DNA of 64,000 nucleotides. Source: Ditylenchus dipsaci. Taxonomy: Eukaryota; Nematoda; Chromadorea; Rhabditida; Anguinidae. Location: assembly GCA_004194705.1 (NCBI GenBank), contig SADC01001382.1:372001-436000 (forward strand). Direction: 5' to 3'. The position numbers were made by a program, and so were the translations under genes. A model generated the notes under the pieces. The model did not search any database. It was not told the origin of the DNA and was given only the letters and a program-made list of their open reading frames with translations. This document shows, in pieces, positions 31,539-42,310 of the stretch (positions are counted from its first letter, which is position 1; the number at the start of each line of letters is the position of its first letter).

Positions 31539-32780
31539 AGGGGCATACCAGCGCGTTAATTAATTCGGGGACCAACAGTTTTTTCGAAAATCGTCCTTGT
31601 TTTCACTCGTTTCAAACTCAAATCTGATATTTACGACCTTACCCTACTTTAAAAAAGTAGGCAGATAACTTTCTCCCAAGTAGGCAGAAAACCTTGTCTG
31701 ATCAGGTTGAACGTTTATAGAAACAGTCAAGAGAGAAACTAATGGTTGCAGTGACGAATACCACCCCCCCCCCACGGGGACTGATCAGGTGAAGGAGATA
31801 ACTTCATATTCGTGTTTCTCGACCCCGATTTCATGAGAAAGCCGCGCGTTTTTTTGGTTCTGAGAAAAAAAATTTTTTTCGAACCACAGGGGGAGTATCA
31901 TGCTTTTTTAGTCAAAATTTGAAAAATTTAAATTGGCGCCTTTTGAATTTAAAAGGGAATAAGGGCTGTATTGGGAGGGGAAGGGAATAAAAGGGGCCAC
32001 TAATCGCACAGGGCCACTAACAAGAAGAAGTTGAACATAGTTTTTAATACTGGGGCCTAGCGCATAAATAAACTCTGGTATGCATGCTTTTTCATGCATC
32101 TAGAGTCACTTTCGAGTGATTTGTGTCCAAGGTATGTGGGTGTGCGCATCTGAACTCCAAGCTTTTTTCAACTGGGCCGTGGCAAAAAAAGACTCTATAT
32201 GCATTTTATGGTCAAGAGTACTACTCGGAATCATGTCTAAGGTAAGTGTGTGCGCGCATCTCTAACTCTCAAGCCCCCTGCGCCCCCTTCGGGGCGCAGG
32301 GGGCTTGGGGGCTTGGAGTTGAGATGCGCACACCCACATACCTTAGACACAAATCACTCGAAAGTGACTCTGGATGTATGAAAAAGCATGCATACCAGAG
32401 TGTATTTATGCGGTAGGCCCAGTATTCAAAACTATGTTCAACTTCTTCTTGTTAGTGGGCCCTATGCGATTAGTGGGCCCCCTTTTGTTCCCCTCCCAAT
32501 AATCCCTTATTCCCTTTTAAATTCAAAAGGCGCCAATTTAAATTTTTCAAATTTTGACTAAAAACCATGATACCCCCCTGTGGTTCGAAAAAAAATTTTT
32601 TCTCAGAACCAAAAAACGCGCGGCTTTCTCATGAATTCGGGTCGAGAAACACGAATATGAAGTTATCTCCTCCACCTGATCAGTCCCCGTGGGGCGGGGG
32701 GATTCTGAACTCAAGCCAAACTAATTGCTGGTCCCCGCTTAATTGCAATGTAACGCGCCTTTAACTGTATGCCCCTTTAT
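31539..32780. mobile_element. Element with AGGGGCATACCAGCGC ends (copy 2), carrying a foldback element
   Basis: The left end AAAGGGGCATACCAGCGCG at 31537 is matched by a diverged right end GTAACGCGCC...TATGCCCCTTT near 32750-32780. GGTCCCCG and its complement lie next inside both ends. The foldback copy at 31763-32715 fills most of it. Confidence 0.5.
31763..32715. mobile_element. Foldback element family A, full copy
   Basis: Palindromic, 950 bp; CCCCACGGGGACTGATCAGG is mirrored by CCTGATCAGTCCCCGTGGGG. The middle has a partly duplicated centre: the left arm reads to CTGAACTCCAAGC and then jumps to TTTTTCAACTGGGCC, giving an asymmetric hairpin. Confidence 0.8.
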
Positions 32781-33114
32781 CACAATCGGACACATACCAG
32801 GGTAAACAATAGCTGGATTCGAATGGTTGCAGATAGCCAAGTGTTGTTAAAAATATACTTAATCAATTCCCTAGTCATTTCCAGCCATAAAGTGATTTTA
32901 TAATACTTAAACCTCCGAAAAAAACATTATGGTGGAACCGGTAACCTCGCAAATTATGCTCTCATTATTCAATCACAACCACTTTTAAGAGAAACCTGAG
33001 ACGACGAGAATAATAGCTTGCATAAGTTTTATTTACTATTTACTAGCCGAGACTAAGTTTTTTGTGAGGAATTTTCAAATTTTGAATTTTCTAAATTTTA
33101 ACAAATTTTGAAAA

Positions 33115-33565
33115 AAATCAGGGACGGGACACCGGGATGGGACGACCAAAAAATTTACTCGGGACGGAAATCCGGGACTAAGTAAAATTCCAGGACGGGA
33201 CAATAATTTTTCCGGTCGGGACGTAAAAACAAGAATCAGTTTTTAAAAAAATTTGTCACAATTTCACCTCAAGTACAAAATATTAGATATTGCCCAAGTG
33301 TATAACCGAGTATATTCTCATTTGACAATCCTAATATTCACTCAAAATTTGGCAAGAATTATAAATGATAAAAAACAATGCTAAACTTCACTAGGATTAA
33401 TGAATTCGGAAGGCGGGACAGATTTTCAAAAGTCGGAACGGGACTATAAATCCGGAATGGAAAAATTTCCCGGGGCGGGACAGACTCGAAAAATTTTCCG
33501 GGACGGGATCCAAAACAGGAAAAAATCCTAAAAACCCTCCGGGACGGGACCGCCCTCCATCCTTA
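33115..33565. repeat. Interspersed GGGACGGGAC repeat tract
   Basis: Units such as CGGGACGGGAC and CCGGGACGG recur in one orientation at both ends of a 450-bp stretch. It ends about 70 bp from the polyadenylation signal of the succinyl-CoA ligase gene. Confidence 0.5.
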
Positions 33566-33634
33566 ATCTAAAGGATGCGCGACCTCACACATCTTCATCA
33601 CTAGTTCTCTATTATAAAGACAAGCTTACTTAAT

Positions 33635-33640
33635 TTTATT
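33635..33640 (-). terminator. Poly(A) signal of SUCLG1 gene
   Basis: AATAAA on the minus strand (within ATCAAATAAAATTA), about 200 nt downstream of the stop codon at 33843. No closer AATAAA was noticed. Confidence 0.5.
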
Positions 33641-33842
33641 TGATCGATACATATTTCATACATAAGGATAGTAATAACACATGACTTCTAGAATTGATTT
33701 GCTTTCTTGACTGGGAAATATTGTTCTTCAAGCCATCCAACTATTTCAGCATTATTTGACCAGACTGATAAGAGCACCTATAAATTGTTTAGTTTCTAAA
33801 TATTGAAAACAACAAATGCTACGTAGACAACGGTCAAAATCA

Positions 33843-35454
33843 CTAACCAGCCATTTTGGATCCCATAAGAGCTGGAGAATCGACGACAATCACTCCTGCA
33901 TCACGAAGCGCTTCGATCTTTTCTCGGGCTCCACCTTTTCCACCAGCAATAATAGCCCCAGCGTGACCCATTCGACGACCAGGAGGTGCAGTGACACCAG
34001 CTATGAAGGAAACCACAGGCTTTGCATTTGCTCCAGCATTGTTGTCCTTAAGGAATTGTGCGGCTTGCTCTTCGGCTTGACCACCTGAACGGAGCAGGAT
34101 GACATTTATATGAAAATACAGATCTAAGATAAAAATTACCGATTTCACCAATCATGATAATTCCCTTGGTGTTCGGATCAGCGAGAAATACCTTCATTCA
34201 AAAACTTTAACCAGGCCTTTTAAATTCAAAAACTCACATCAAGGCAGTCGATAAAATTGGTTCCATTAAAAGGATCTCCGCCTGCAAAAAAAAAGTTTTC
34301 AAAGAATCATGAAAACGCATCGCATACCAATTCCGACGCACAATGTTTGTCCGAGTCCTGTCTCTAGAAACGATGACTGTAGTAGTAACTCAACTAATCA
34401 AATAAATCTACCAAAAAGCTACCTGTGGTTTGATGCACAGCCTGAAAATAGCTTAATAGAAGGTTAACAACGACTGAAGTTACAAATACCTCGTAGGTCA
34501 GAGTGCCTGATCTTGAAACAATTCCGATAAGACCTTTCTTGTGAATGTGGCCTGGCATGATACCAATCTTGCATTCCTCTGGAGTGATTATTCCTGTGAA
34601 AAAATCATTTACAACAGTAAATTAAAAGTGCAATATTATCTACCTGGGCAGTTAGGACCTAGAAGTCGTGTCTTGCTTTGCTTCAACAATCTATTCTTCA
34701 CGCGTACCATATCCTAATAACTATGATTAGATTTAAAAGACTCATCTACGTCCGAAGTACCAGCTGCGGAATCCCTTCTGTGATACAGACCACCAATGGA
34801 ATTTCTGCATCCATAGCATCTAAAGAATTATAATTCGGTATGAACAGAATAGATTTTAGAAAAAAATTAGAAGTACCGTTTATGGCAGCCGCAGCGAATG
34901 GAGCCGGAGCGTAAATCACCTGCAAATTTTAAGATAGATGGTGACCTATTATTGAAAATCTAGTGCTGGTGCTTACAGATGCATTTGCTCCCGTCTTTTC
35001 ACAAGCTTCCTCAAAAGAAAACGATAAGCAGGTTAGCTTATTTTTATGTTTGTTGCAAATAAACCTTGACTGTCGAAAATACTGGTCTCCCGAGATGTTG
35101 GGTGCCGCCTTTTCCTGGAGTAACGCCACCGACGACATTGGTCCCATACTCAATCATTTGCTGCCCATGGAATGTCCCTTGTTTCCCTAAAACAAGGCTA
35201 GTTAAGCTAGAATTTAACCTTCCGCTAGATTGGCTAACAGACGTTTTTCAAAATTATTTACCGGTAAATCCTTGGACAATGACCTAAATTATCATTTGTG
35301 AACTTGAAAATTTGACATCATGAAAATTCAACAAAAAAAACCTTTGTGTCTTTGCCAATCTTTAAATCGGCCGTGTCGCATCATATCCCGAATTGTAATG
35401 TCTTAGTTGACGGAACACCGCTTGCACTAACAGATTCTTCGGCAGTCCAGACAT
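33843..35454 (-). CDS. SUCLG1: Succinyl-CoA ligase alpha subunit, mitochondrial
   Basis: TCA-cycle enzyme of the mitochondrial matrix: with a beta subunit it converts succinyl-CoA plus ADP/GDP to succinate, CoA and ATP/GTP. Thirteen minus-strand exons join in frame: 35342-35454, 35262-35283, 35065-35186, 34977-35009, 34877-34919, 34761-34819, 34644-34713, 34490-34593, 34423-34441, 34328-34363, 34238-34281, 34140-34191, 33843-34084; all twelve introns are 46-75 nt. The product is about 319 residues, usual for the family. The CoA-binding segment reads [15 protein letters not shown] with [25 protein letters not shown] and [16 protein letters not shown] are typical; the phosphorylated active-site His is in [15 protein letters not shown] (about residue 280). 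The N-terminus [20 protein letters not shown] fits a mitochondrial targeting peptide. Exon 1 needs one extra base around 35367-35373 to connect RP to DLKIGKDTK; everything else is intact, so a sequence error is likelier than a dead gene. A TTTTAG acceptor lies 17 nt before the ATG. Confidence 0.95.
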
Positions 35455-35471
35455 GGGTTTAATTTTTTTTT

Positions 35472-35474
35472 CTA
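35472..35474 (-). promoter_or_regulatory. Candidate trans-splice acceptor of SUCLG1
   Basis: AATTTTAG ends 17 nt upstream of the start codon and no upstream coding exon was found, as expected for a spliced-leader acceptor. Inferred from sequence only. Confidence 0.4.
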
Positions 35475-36104
35475 AAATTAGTTTGCTTATTAATCCACTA
35501 GAAAAAAAATATATAAGCTACAGACGATCAAGAAGCGATATACTCGAATATTAGCAAAAACGTTCAACAAATTTTTGGCGAAAATTCAAAACTAATTTAA
35601 GTCACAATCAGCATTCGTTGACCACATTTCAGATTTTTGCAAAACTTGCACTGTAGAAATTCACTAACTTTTACGTTGAATAAATAAAAAGGGCATTCGG
35701 AGCGGGTCAGACGGACAGACTGCGACCAGTGGGTACACTGTATCGAGATCTACACTATATCGAGGGTACACTGTATCGAGAGTCGACTGTAGATGTAAAA
35801 ATATTAAAATCTAATTGACAGAGATTCAAAAAACCCTAGTTTTAACATAAAACCCTCCACCCTTAAAATATGCAAATAGAGTCTCTTTTTGCCGCGGCCC
35901 AGTTGAAAAACATGGTAAGACAGCCGAAAAATCCAATTATCGGTACTTGTGCTGTTTGTCCAACCCCCGCCCCCCCTTTATTTTGATCCGCAATGCTCGC
36001 TAGTACGCATGATTATTCAGTTTTTTAGAATTTTGATTATTTTTGACTCTTTTAGGTTTTTAGCTTCTAGAGTTCTGTTTTATAGAATTTGGGTGTACGT
36101 ACTG

Positions 36105-36390
36105 ACTGCCATTGGATTGGATACAAATTGTGATTGGATACCGCAGTTGGATACATTTGCAGTTGGATACCGCAGTTAGATACAGTTGCAGTTGAATACC
36201 GCAGTTGGATACAGTTGCAGTTGGATACCGCAGTTGGATATAGTTGCAGTTGGATACCGCAATTGGATACAGTTGCAGTTGGATACCGCAATTGGATATA
36301 GTTGCAGTTGGATACCGCAGTTGGATACAGTTGCAGTTAGATACCGCAGTTGGATACAGTTGCAGTTGGATACCGCAGTTGGATACATTT
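36105..36390. repeat. 30-bp satellite (TTGCAGTTGGATACCGCAGTTGGATACAG)
   Basis: About nine tandem units of 30 bp, each two near-identical halves (GCAGTTGGATAC). Open frames in all phases are an effect of a period divisible by three. Its left border (GGATACAAATTGTGATTGGA) recurs inverted at 38015-38045 (TCCAATCACAATTTGTATCC), suggesting that the array belongs to one arm of a 1.9-kb inverted-repeat element. Confidence 0.85.
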
Positions 36391-36602
36391 TGAATCTGAT
36401 AGAATTCATTAGTAACAGAAACATTGCAAGGCCCTGATCAGTGACCCGCCTGGCTGATTTTTGGCCGAAAACCCTGACCCGAAACCTGCCCTGGTCGATT
36501 TCAAAAACCCTGACCCGGATTTGCCAAATACTGAATTCGAAATTTCCATAAGTGCTCATTCAAAATGAGTGTGTCGGATCAGTTTTCTAAGTACTTACCG
36601 TA

Positions 36603-36740
36603 CTGTAAACCCTCGATTTAATGGTTTCTTGGGACCGGGCCTAGGGAACCGTTAAATTGAGGGTATATTTATTTATATTATTCAGACTTACAGCCAAATC
36701 GAGCCCACAGAGGGTGACCGTTAAATCGAAGGCCTGTTAA
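36603..36740. mobile_element. pogo/Tigger-like MITE
   Basis: CTGTAAACCCTCGATTTAAT at the start and GTTAAATCGAAGGC / GTTAAATCAAAG at the end, with internal GACCGTTAAATTGAGGG repeats. These resemble CAGTNGAACCTCGAT ends of pogo-like families. Confidence 0.45.
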
Positions 36741-36950
36741 ATCAAAGAAAGCGGAGTCAGAAATCACGACTAGTTAGAGAAAATAAAGTAAAATCACATT
36801 TTCTATAATTTTCCGTGTCGTGTTGTTTAGTTTGCTACTTTTACTTACTCTCTAATTTAGCACTCATGGATCCTAAACATTGTTTACCTTGTAAATCTAA
36901 ATAATTTTTAGATAAGTGATATTTGAAAGATCGGACTTTTCACGAAACTA

Positions 36951-37144
36951 CAGTAGCGGAAAAAAGTGATGACTCAAGCATAAGTTTTGCGTATTTTTGT
37001 ATTTGTATTTGTACTCAAAATGTAGCTGAGATTCCGGCGATCATTCTTGCTTATATATGTTAAATCAAAGAATGCATGTAGTCGGGAGATATGAAGCAAA
37101 ATACGCAAAACTTATGCTTGAGTCATCACTTTTTTCCGCTACTG
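36951..37144. mobile_element. Tc1/mariner-like MITE
   Basis: CAGTAGCGGAAAAAAGTGAT starts it and ATCACTTTTTTCCGCTACTG ends it; the arms match perfectly for about 47 bp (on through GACTCAAGCATAAGTTTTGC). TA lies directly outside both ends, as in Tc1/mariner target duplications. Confidence 0.85.
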
Positions 37145-37473
37145 TATCTGCTGCAGAAGCAAAACGTGTCAAAAATGATAAAATGTCAAATAGCAGTATA
37201 AAAGCTCTTTTTACGCATGGAAACAGTCACGAAATACTAGCCAACTAGCTGAAAACTATCGAACAATAGGAACTCCCTGACGAGCTTGCATTCATTCGGA
37301 CTCTTTTTTTTTAACAAATAATATTCTTTGAACTTTATATGAATTCTATCAAATTCAAAAATGTGGTGAAATATCAACTCATGAGAGTTTTAACCCGTGA
37401 CTATCAACTCGTGATAGTATATCAAATCAAAATTTAGTTCAAAATTCAAAACCAACCTTTTTTGTGGACTGAC

Positions 37474-37707
37474 ATTCGACTCGCTACAAATTGTGACTCG
37501 CTACAGTTTTTTCAAATTGGCGTCTTTTGGTGCTCAGTCTAGGACACACGTTTGAGTTTGTCCTAACGTGCGCTGGTTTACCCTTGCCTAAGCCTAAGGC
37601 CTAAGTTAAAAAAAAGTTAAAAGAAAAAAGTTAAATAAACATGCAAAAAACAGTCAAAAAAATAAAAAAAATCAATTCTGTAGCGAGTCACAATTTGTAG
37701 CAAGTCG
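37474..37707. mobile_element. Short TIR element (GACTCGCTACAAATTGTGAC)
   Basis: GACTCGCTACAAATTGTGAC with GACTCGCTACAG at the left, CTGTAGCGAGTCACAATTTG with TAGCAAGTC at the right, exact inverted order. The interior is AT-rich and non-coding. Confidence 0.65.
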
Positions 37708-38059
37708 CAGATTTACCTTTTTTGTGATTTAAAATCGTGTAGGGAGTCCTGTTTATTTGTACCAAAATTGAAATTTCCCCAAAATAAAATTTGATTCAAG
37801 TAGACGACCACTTGGATTTGTTGGTATATTGGACATACAGATGATCCAGCTACCAAGATGGTCAGATGCATTACAAAAGATAGTCAAATATGCAACTTGG
37901 GTACTGCCAACTGATTACTACCATTTAGGTACCACTACGTATGAACTACAATCTACCACCACCGCAGTACTATAAACTATCTCCCAAACTATGTCCCAAA
38001 AATGTATCCAACTGCGGTATCCAATCACAATTTGTATCCAACTGCGGTTTTACCGTACG

Positions 38060-39360
38060 TACTATCGAGCGTTGTGGGTCAAAAGGACAAAACCGTTAAA
38101 ATGATCGGCAAAATCGGAATCCTTGCAATATTTGGGAGTAGACTGTTGAATCAGAACCAATGTAACACTTCTAAGGCTGGGCTAAAAAGAGTGCCGGACC
38201 CAGTTGAGGAACTAACTTTTTGGGGTACGTACCATCAAGCGTCGACTGTTTTTTATTTATTGTTTAAATATCATCGCTGGGATAAAAAATTACGGAAAAT
38301 TCTAAAAAACTGAATTTAGGCGTACGCAGAAAGCTCTTTTAATGAGCAGTAAAATGAGCCATTATGAGTGTTAGGTTGATGATGAATACTTAGAGCTAGA
38401 GGGCTTTCAAGTTGAGAAGTGAAAAAAGTGGCACCTGATGACTGACCAACTTCAAACGATTATTACTCGGCTCCTATAGTATCATTTTAAAAGAGACCAG
38501 CTGTTTTAAGCTTCTCAAAGTTCCGGCTAGAAGATATAGAATTAAAGAAAAAATTTCGTTTTTCCATCGTGGCTAGGCACTGGTCCATTCTTACAGATTT
38601 TGTTTTTCTAATATTTTTCAGCATAATTGTTAGCGCGTTGCAAGTTATTCGAGGTCTTCTCCCTCTCAAACGTATATATGTTCAGGTAGTTTACAACAAA
38701 ATCGGTCATTTTCAATGTTTCTAAACAATACAAAATAGTTTGGCCACTTTTCAACCAGAATCGGGCACTTTTATTTATCTTCCATTTTAAACGTTATACA
38801 TACAAATTATAGTTTCTCATATATTAAGAAAGGTAGCCTCTCACAGATCAGCGCCAGGGTCTTTGTTGTATTTTTCAGAAAAATTTGTACTTCTTGTGGA
38901 CCACGAAAAATTCTCGTTCACATCAAACCCTTTTTGCAAAAAGCGCTCGATAAAGTTACCCTTTTTCAGAAATAGTCAAAACGTATTTGTTTGAAATAAG
39001 CAGTATGAGAGCCTTGATGTTTTGACTTATTTTGTATCTTTATTTCTGACCATGAAAAAGCAAATCATCATATTGACGCCTTCCATACTATTTTTAACTA
39101 CATTGCTAGATGCTTGTAACTAAATTTTCTGCAAAATATTCACTTCGATTCTCTAGGCAAAGCTTTTTTGTCGGAAATTAAGTTCCGTCTGGTTTGATTT
39201 GCGATTACTTGGGGTAAGGAAGAGAACACTTTTCTTTTCAAACTTTTAGTTCTCTGAGCAAAGCAAAAACGATATATAATTTTTTATGATGCGTTCAGCA
39301 GTTTTTAGCAAATAAGCTGACCCGATATTAAACCACAGAATACACAAAAACCATATATTT
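38060..39360. other. Stretch without recognisable gene
   Basis: Contains a copy of the dispersed repeat GAAAAAAGTGGCACCTGATG near 38420. No exon could be supported on either strand. Confidence 0.4.
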
Positions 39361-39440
39361 CTAAGAAACTTTTTTCGAGCTTACACTTTTTATTTTAATT
39401 GAGTGAGGAAAAAGCTAGCTGCAACACTCTCTACTCTATC

Positions 39441-39653
39441 ATGCATGTGAAACGAGTAATTTTGAGATTGTGTGTGCTTTTCTGCCTAGCCAAAGGAAGT
39501 GAGGGTGGAGGCCAAACGGCAAATGATTCCTTGGCCGGCCATAGCTTGTTTGGTCTCTATAATCTCCAAATCTCACACCAAGACCAAATGGAAATGATGT
39601 CAGATAAAATGATGCAGCATTTTAAAGTCGGTCATCTAAAAAGCAAGTTCTAA
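39441..39653 (+). CDS. Possible small secreted peptide
   Basis: ATG at 39441 opens about 70 codons. The N-terminus MHVKRVILRLCVLFCLAKGS is a good candidate signal peptide (basic start, hydrophobic core, small residues); the rest (QTANDSLAGHSLFGLYNL...DKMMQHFKVGHLKSKF) is polar, Met- and His-containing and has no Cys pairs. AATAAA follows near 39713. The upstream TTG-started extension (39399) reads across a TTTTAATTGAG acceptor-like site and is probably 5' UTR. No family was recognised; the ORF could be fortuitous. Confidence 0.35.
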   Translation: MHVKRVILRLCVLFCLAKGSEGGGQTANDSLAGHSLFGLYNLQISHQDQMEMMSDKMMQHFKVGHLKSKF

Positions 39654-40399
39654 AAAAGATCCAAAAATACACCCAGCCAATTTCACACCCTTAACTTTGT
39701 AAGGATTGGACAATAAAATATTTACAGGGTAGTCTTATTTTAAATGTATTCACTAGTTTTATTTACACTTTTTTTTGTTAACAAACCAATGTCATATACA
39801 TTTAAAAAGTTGTTTTCTTGGTCACTAAGTAATAAGAACTGAGCCATCAAGTATTTTGAAAGGGACCATAAAAACACAAAGGCCACATTTCATTTAGAGT
39901 CCTTGATTAAGAATTCAATTTTTCTACATGTCAACAGCTTTGCTAAACTTTAATTTCAACTTTTTGAAAATTATTCAATTTTTTTCTTTAAAGCTCAATT
40001 AAAAACATTTTCAATATCTAGCCATAATATTTTGGATTACAACTAACAGCCATACAACCTTTTTAAAACAATTGTTCAGAAACACATTGAGTGGTATCAA
40101 GTGGTTATATTCCGTAGCTAGGATATAAATTGAGCATACTTAAGCATACCCTTTTATACGGGGAAGGGGTTCTTTGTGGGCCAATGTTACTATTGGAGTC
40201 AATTAAGTCACCCACCCTGGTGGCCTTTCAAAAGAAATTTCATTTTAAACCCCATTTACAAAGTGAAGAAAACTACGTTATACTAAGGTTATTCTGCCAT
40301 GTTTTGGATACTATTTGAGCTGGGTAACATGAGTCTTTAACACGGCAAGACCTGGTTTGCCCAACTTTTCTCCGGGATCCTTTTTCACGTACTTGGTCA

Positions 40400-40875
40400 A
40401 ACATTAATGACTCTATTACAATTGTAAGCGTAAGTGTAAATGTTTTCGGTATTGTGAACACAATTTTCATTTACATTAACACTTTCACTTAAACTTACAC
40501 CTTCACAATACGAATGTAAATTAGAGGAATTTGCATTTACAAATTAAATGAAAGTATTTTCAGAGAATACTAAAAGTGTTTTATTGATGACCAGTAGTTC
40601 AATGCTAGGTATGAAAACACGAAAAATTGCTTTTTAGGTAAAAAAAACCAACATTGAAAAATACTAACTTTTTTAAAATAACAGTGAGGATAAGTCAAAA
40701 ATATTCATTTACATTAACATTCATATTGTGAATGCGTAAATGTAAATGTTTTTTGTATTGTGAAGACACCTTACATTTACACTCACATTAACACTTACAT
40801 TCACACTATTTTGAGTGTGAGGTTGATGGTGAAAACTTAGAGCTAGAGGCCTTTCAAAAACTTACAATTGTGATT
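40400..40875. repeat. Degenerate GTAAATGTTAATGT repeats in inverted blocks
   Basis: GTAAGCGTAAGTGTAAATGT and complementary ACATTTACACTCACATTAAC blocks alternate. CTTACAATTGTGATTGAG near 40860 mirrors TATTACAATTGTAAG near 40415. Telomere-like in look, but not a regular TTAGGC repeat. Confidence 0.5.
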
Positions 40876-41111
40876 GAGCCATAAAGTGAAAAGGGGCGGG
40901 AGTACCTTATATCGCATGTTACCAAAGGCGTGCTTTTGACTACTTTTTTGAGCTTTCCTGGTCGTCAATTAGGTAAAAATATGTATTTAGGTGACGGACG
41001 GGAAGTTTCCTAATTTTTTTGACCAAAATTTTCATCACATCCCTGTTTGAGGATTAGACAATAAAATCTACACAAGGTAGTTTATAGCGCACGTGAATAT
41101 TTATATGCATT

Positions 41112-41358
41112 TACCGTATTTCCTGTGATTTCTCTCACAGGAGAGTAATTTTCAACCCCCCGAAAATCGGAAAATTTCGAACGAGATCTCGAGATTTGCG
41201 GGAGAGCAGCCGAAATATAAAAAGTGGAATCGGTAAAGCTTGTGGGAGTTGTAAAAACGCATTGAACAGCTTTGCAAAAGTTTGACTTTGAGATATATGT
41301 CTTTAAAGTTGAGGGGTGAGTAATTAGAGGGAGGGAAGAAATTACTGGAAATACAGTA
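41112..41358. mobile_element. TACCGTATTTCC-type MITE (copy 3)
   Basis: TACCGTATTTCCTGTGATTT at the left and ATTACTGGAAATACAGTA at the right. The internal GTGGAATCGGTAAAGCT..GTGGGAGTT segment is shared with the other copies. Confidence 0.85.
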
Positions 41359-41581
41359 TTTATAGCACCCCCCCTTGTCCTTGATATACACTCTAAATGC
41401 CTTTTAAAGACGGAACTTTGGATTGTGAGTGAGTCCAATAAAAAACTGTCTAAAGTACTGCTGCTGTGTGTGTGTGCCGATATGGTCAAATGAACAGCTG
41501 ACAATTTATTTAAATAATAAAAATAGTAATCTTAAGTGCCACCTCTAAGTTTTTCCTTTTTACATGCACTACAATTTCTTT

Positions 41582-41914
41582 TTACACAATAAAATGACGG
41601 ATGGAGTAGCCGAAGCCTGGTGAGGGGATCAATTTTTTCTGCTTCTGCTGAGTGAACAATTGACGGTATATTCTGCTCAAATGGGTGGTGTCTGGATTCT
41701 GGGCGAAGGGCACTCGTACTACTAATCTTCGTTTGGTCCTCTGCTCGAAGTTTGGGATGTTTTCTAGAGGTGAGGGACAGCAGCCACGTAACTGTTATAA
41801 TTGTTATCCTGGTAGTAGTTGGTATAAAAGGGTGGAATGGAGTTTGGTGTTAGTGGGAGGGAGTCTGGACTGTAGGCATCCAAGAGGGATTTGTCTTGGT
41901 CTGATGGTGTACTC
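41582..41914 (-). CDS. Terminal exon of an unidentified protein-coding gene
   Basis: After a CTACTTTAG acceptor the minus strand reads a polar, non-repetitive peptide: STPSDQDKSLLDAYSPDSLP, then FYTNYYQDNNYNSYVAAVPH, then, after a one-base shift near 41764-41772, ENIPNFEQRTKRRLVVRVPF and IYRQLFTQQKQKKLIPSPGF, ending SIRHFIV and TAA. An AATAAA lies about 80 nt downstream (near 41505). The C-terminal half is basic. Restoring one missing base in the CTCTAG stretch removes the only stop. Upstream exons between 42 and 44 kb were not found, and the family is unknown. Confidence 0.5.
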
Positions 41915-42119
41915 CTAAAGTAGCATATTTTAAAAAATAAAAATGAAAGGTAATAATTATGAATTATTTAAGCTAAATTTCTCAGTTGTGATATTGAGAT
42001 AAGTTTTATTTCCCTTGGTTCCTATTGTTTTTTTAGCTTTTGGTTAGGGTGAGACACCGCACGTAAAGACGGCGTCAAATATGTTTTTTATTTTCGGTGT
42101 CCTCTGCGGGCCTATTCTG

Positions 42120-42310
42120 TGCCCTAGTCCAAGCCCAAAAATAACAGAAGGAGCAAGGCAGAATAAAAATTTCGTCAGATGGGAGGAGGGGAGAAATGGA
42201 TGCTATCGCACCGCATTTTCAAATTTTTGCCACCTTTTTACGCAAGAGTGGCCAGAGCATGTTAAGACGGGCTCGAAATATTTTCAAACTACAAAAAAGG
42301 TAATAAAAAC
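42120..42310 (+). other. Open frame with exon-like borders, unidentified
   Basis: The frame reads FVRWEEGRNGCYRTAFSNFC and HLFTQEWPEHVKTGSKYFQT and then meets AAAAAAG|GTAATA, a possible donor. The FSNF.HLF.QEWPEH pattern faintly recalls a zinc-finger or transposase end, but only one Cys pair is visible. Not enough for a gene call. Confidence 0.2.

Noticed and set aside
35342..35454. SUCLG1 as a processed or dead pseudogene
   Set aside because: It has twelve introns with good splice sites and an intact active site; a single-base discrepancy does not support decay.
36067..36559. ORFs of 74-127 codons with CIQLRYPTATVSN-like repeats
   Set aside because: A 30-bp satellite has a period divisible by three, so all frames are open; no start, splice or family evidence.
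40400..40875. Telomere-like repeats
   Set aside because: Units are irregular GTAAATGTTAATG variants in both orientations, not TTAGGC or another regular telomeric unit.
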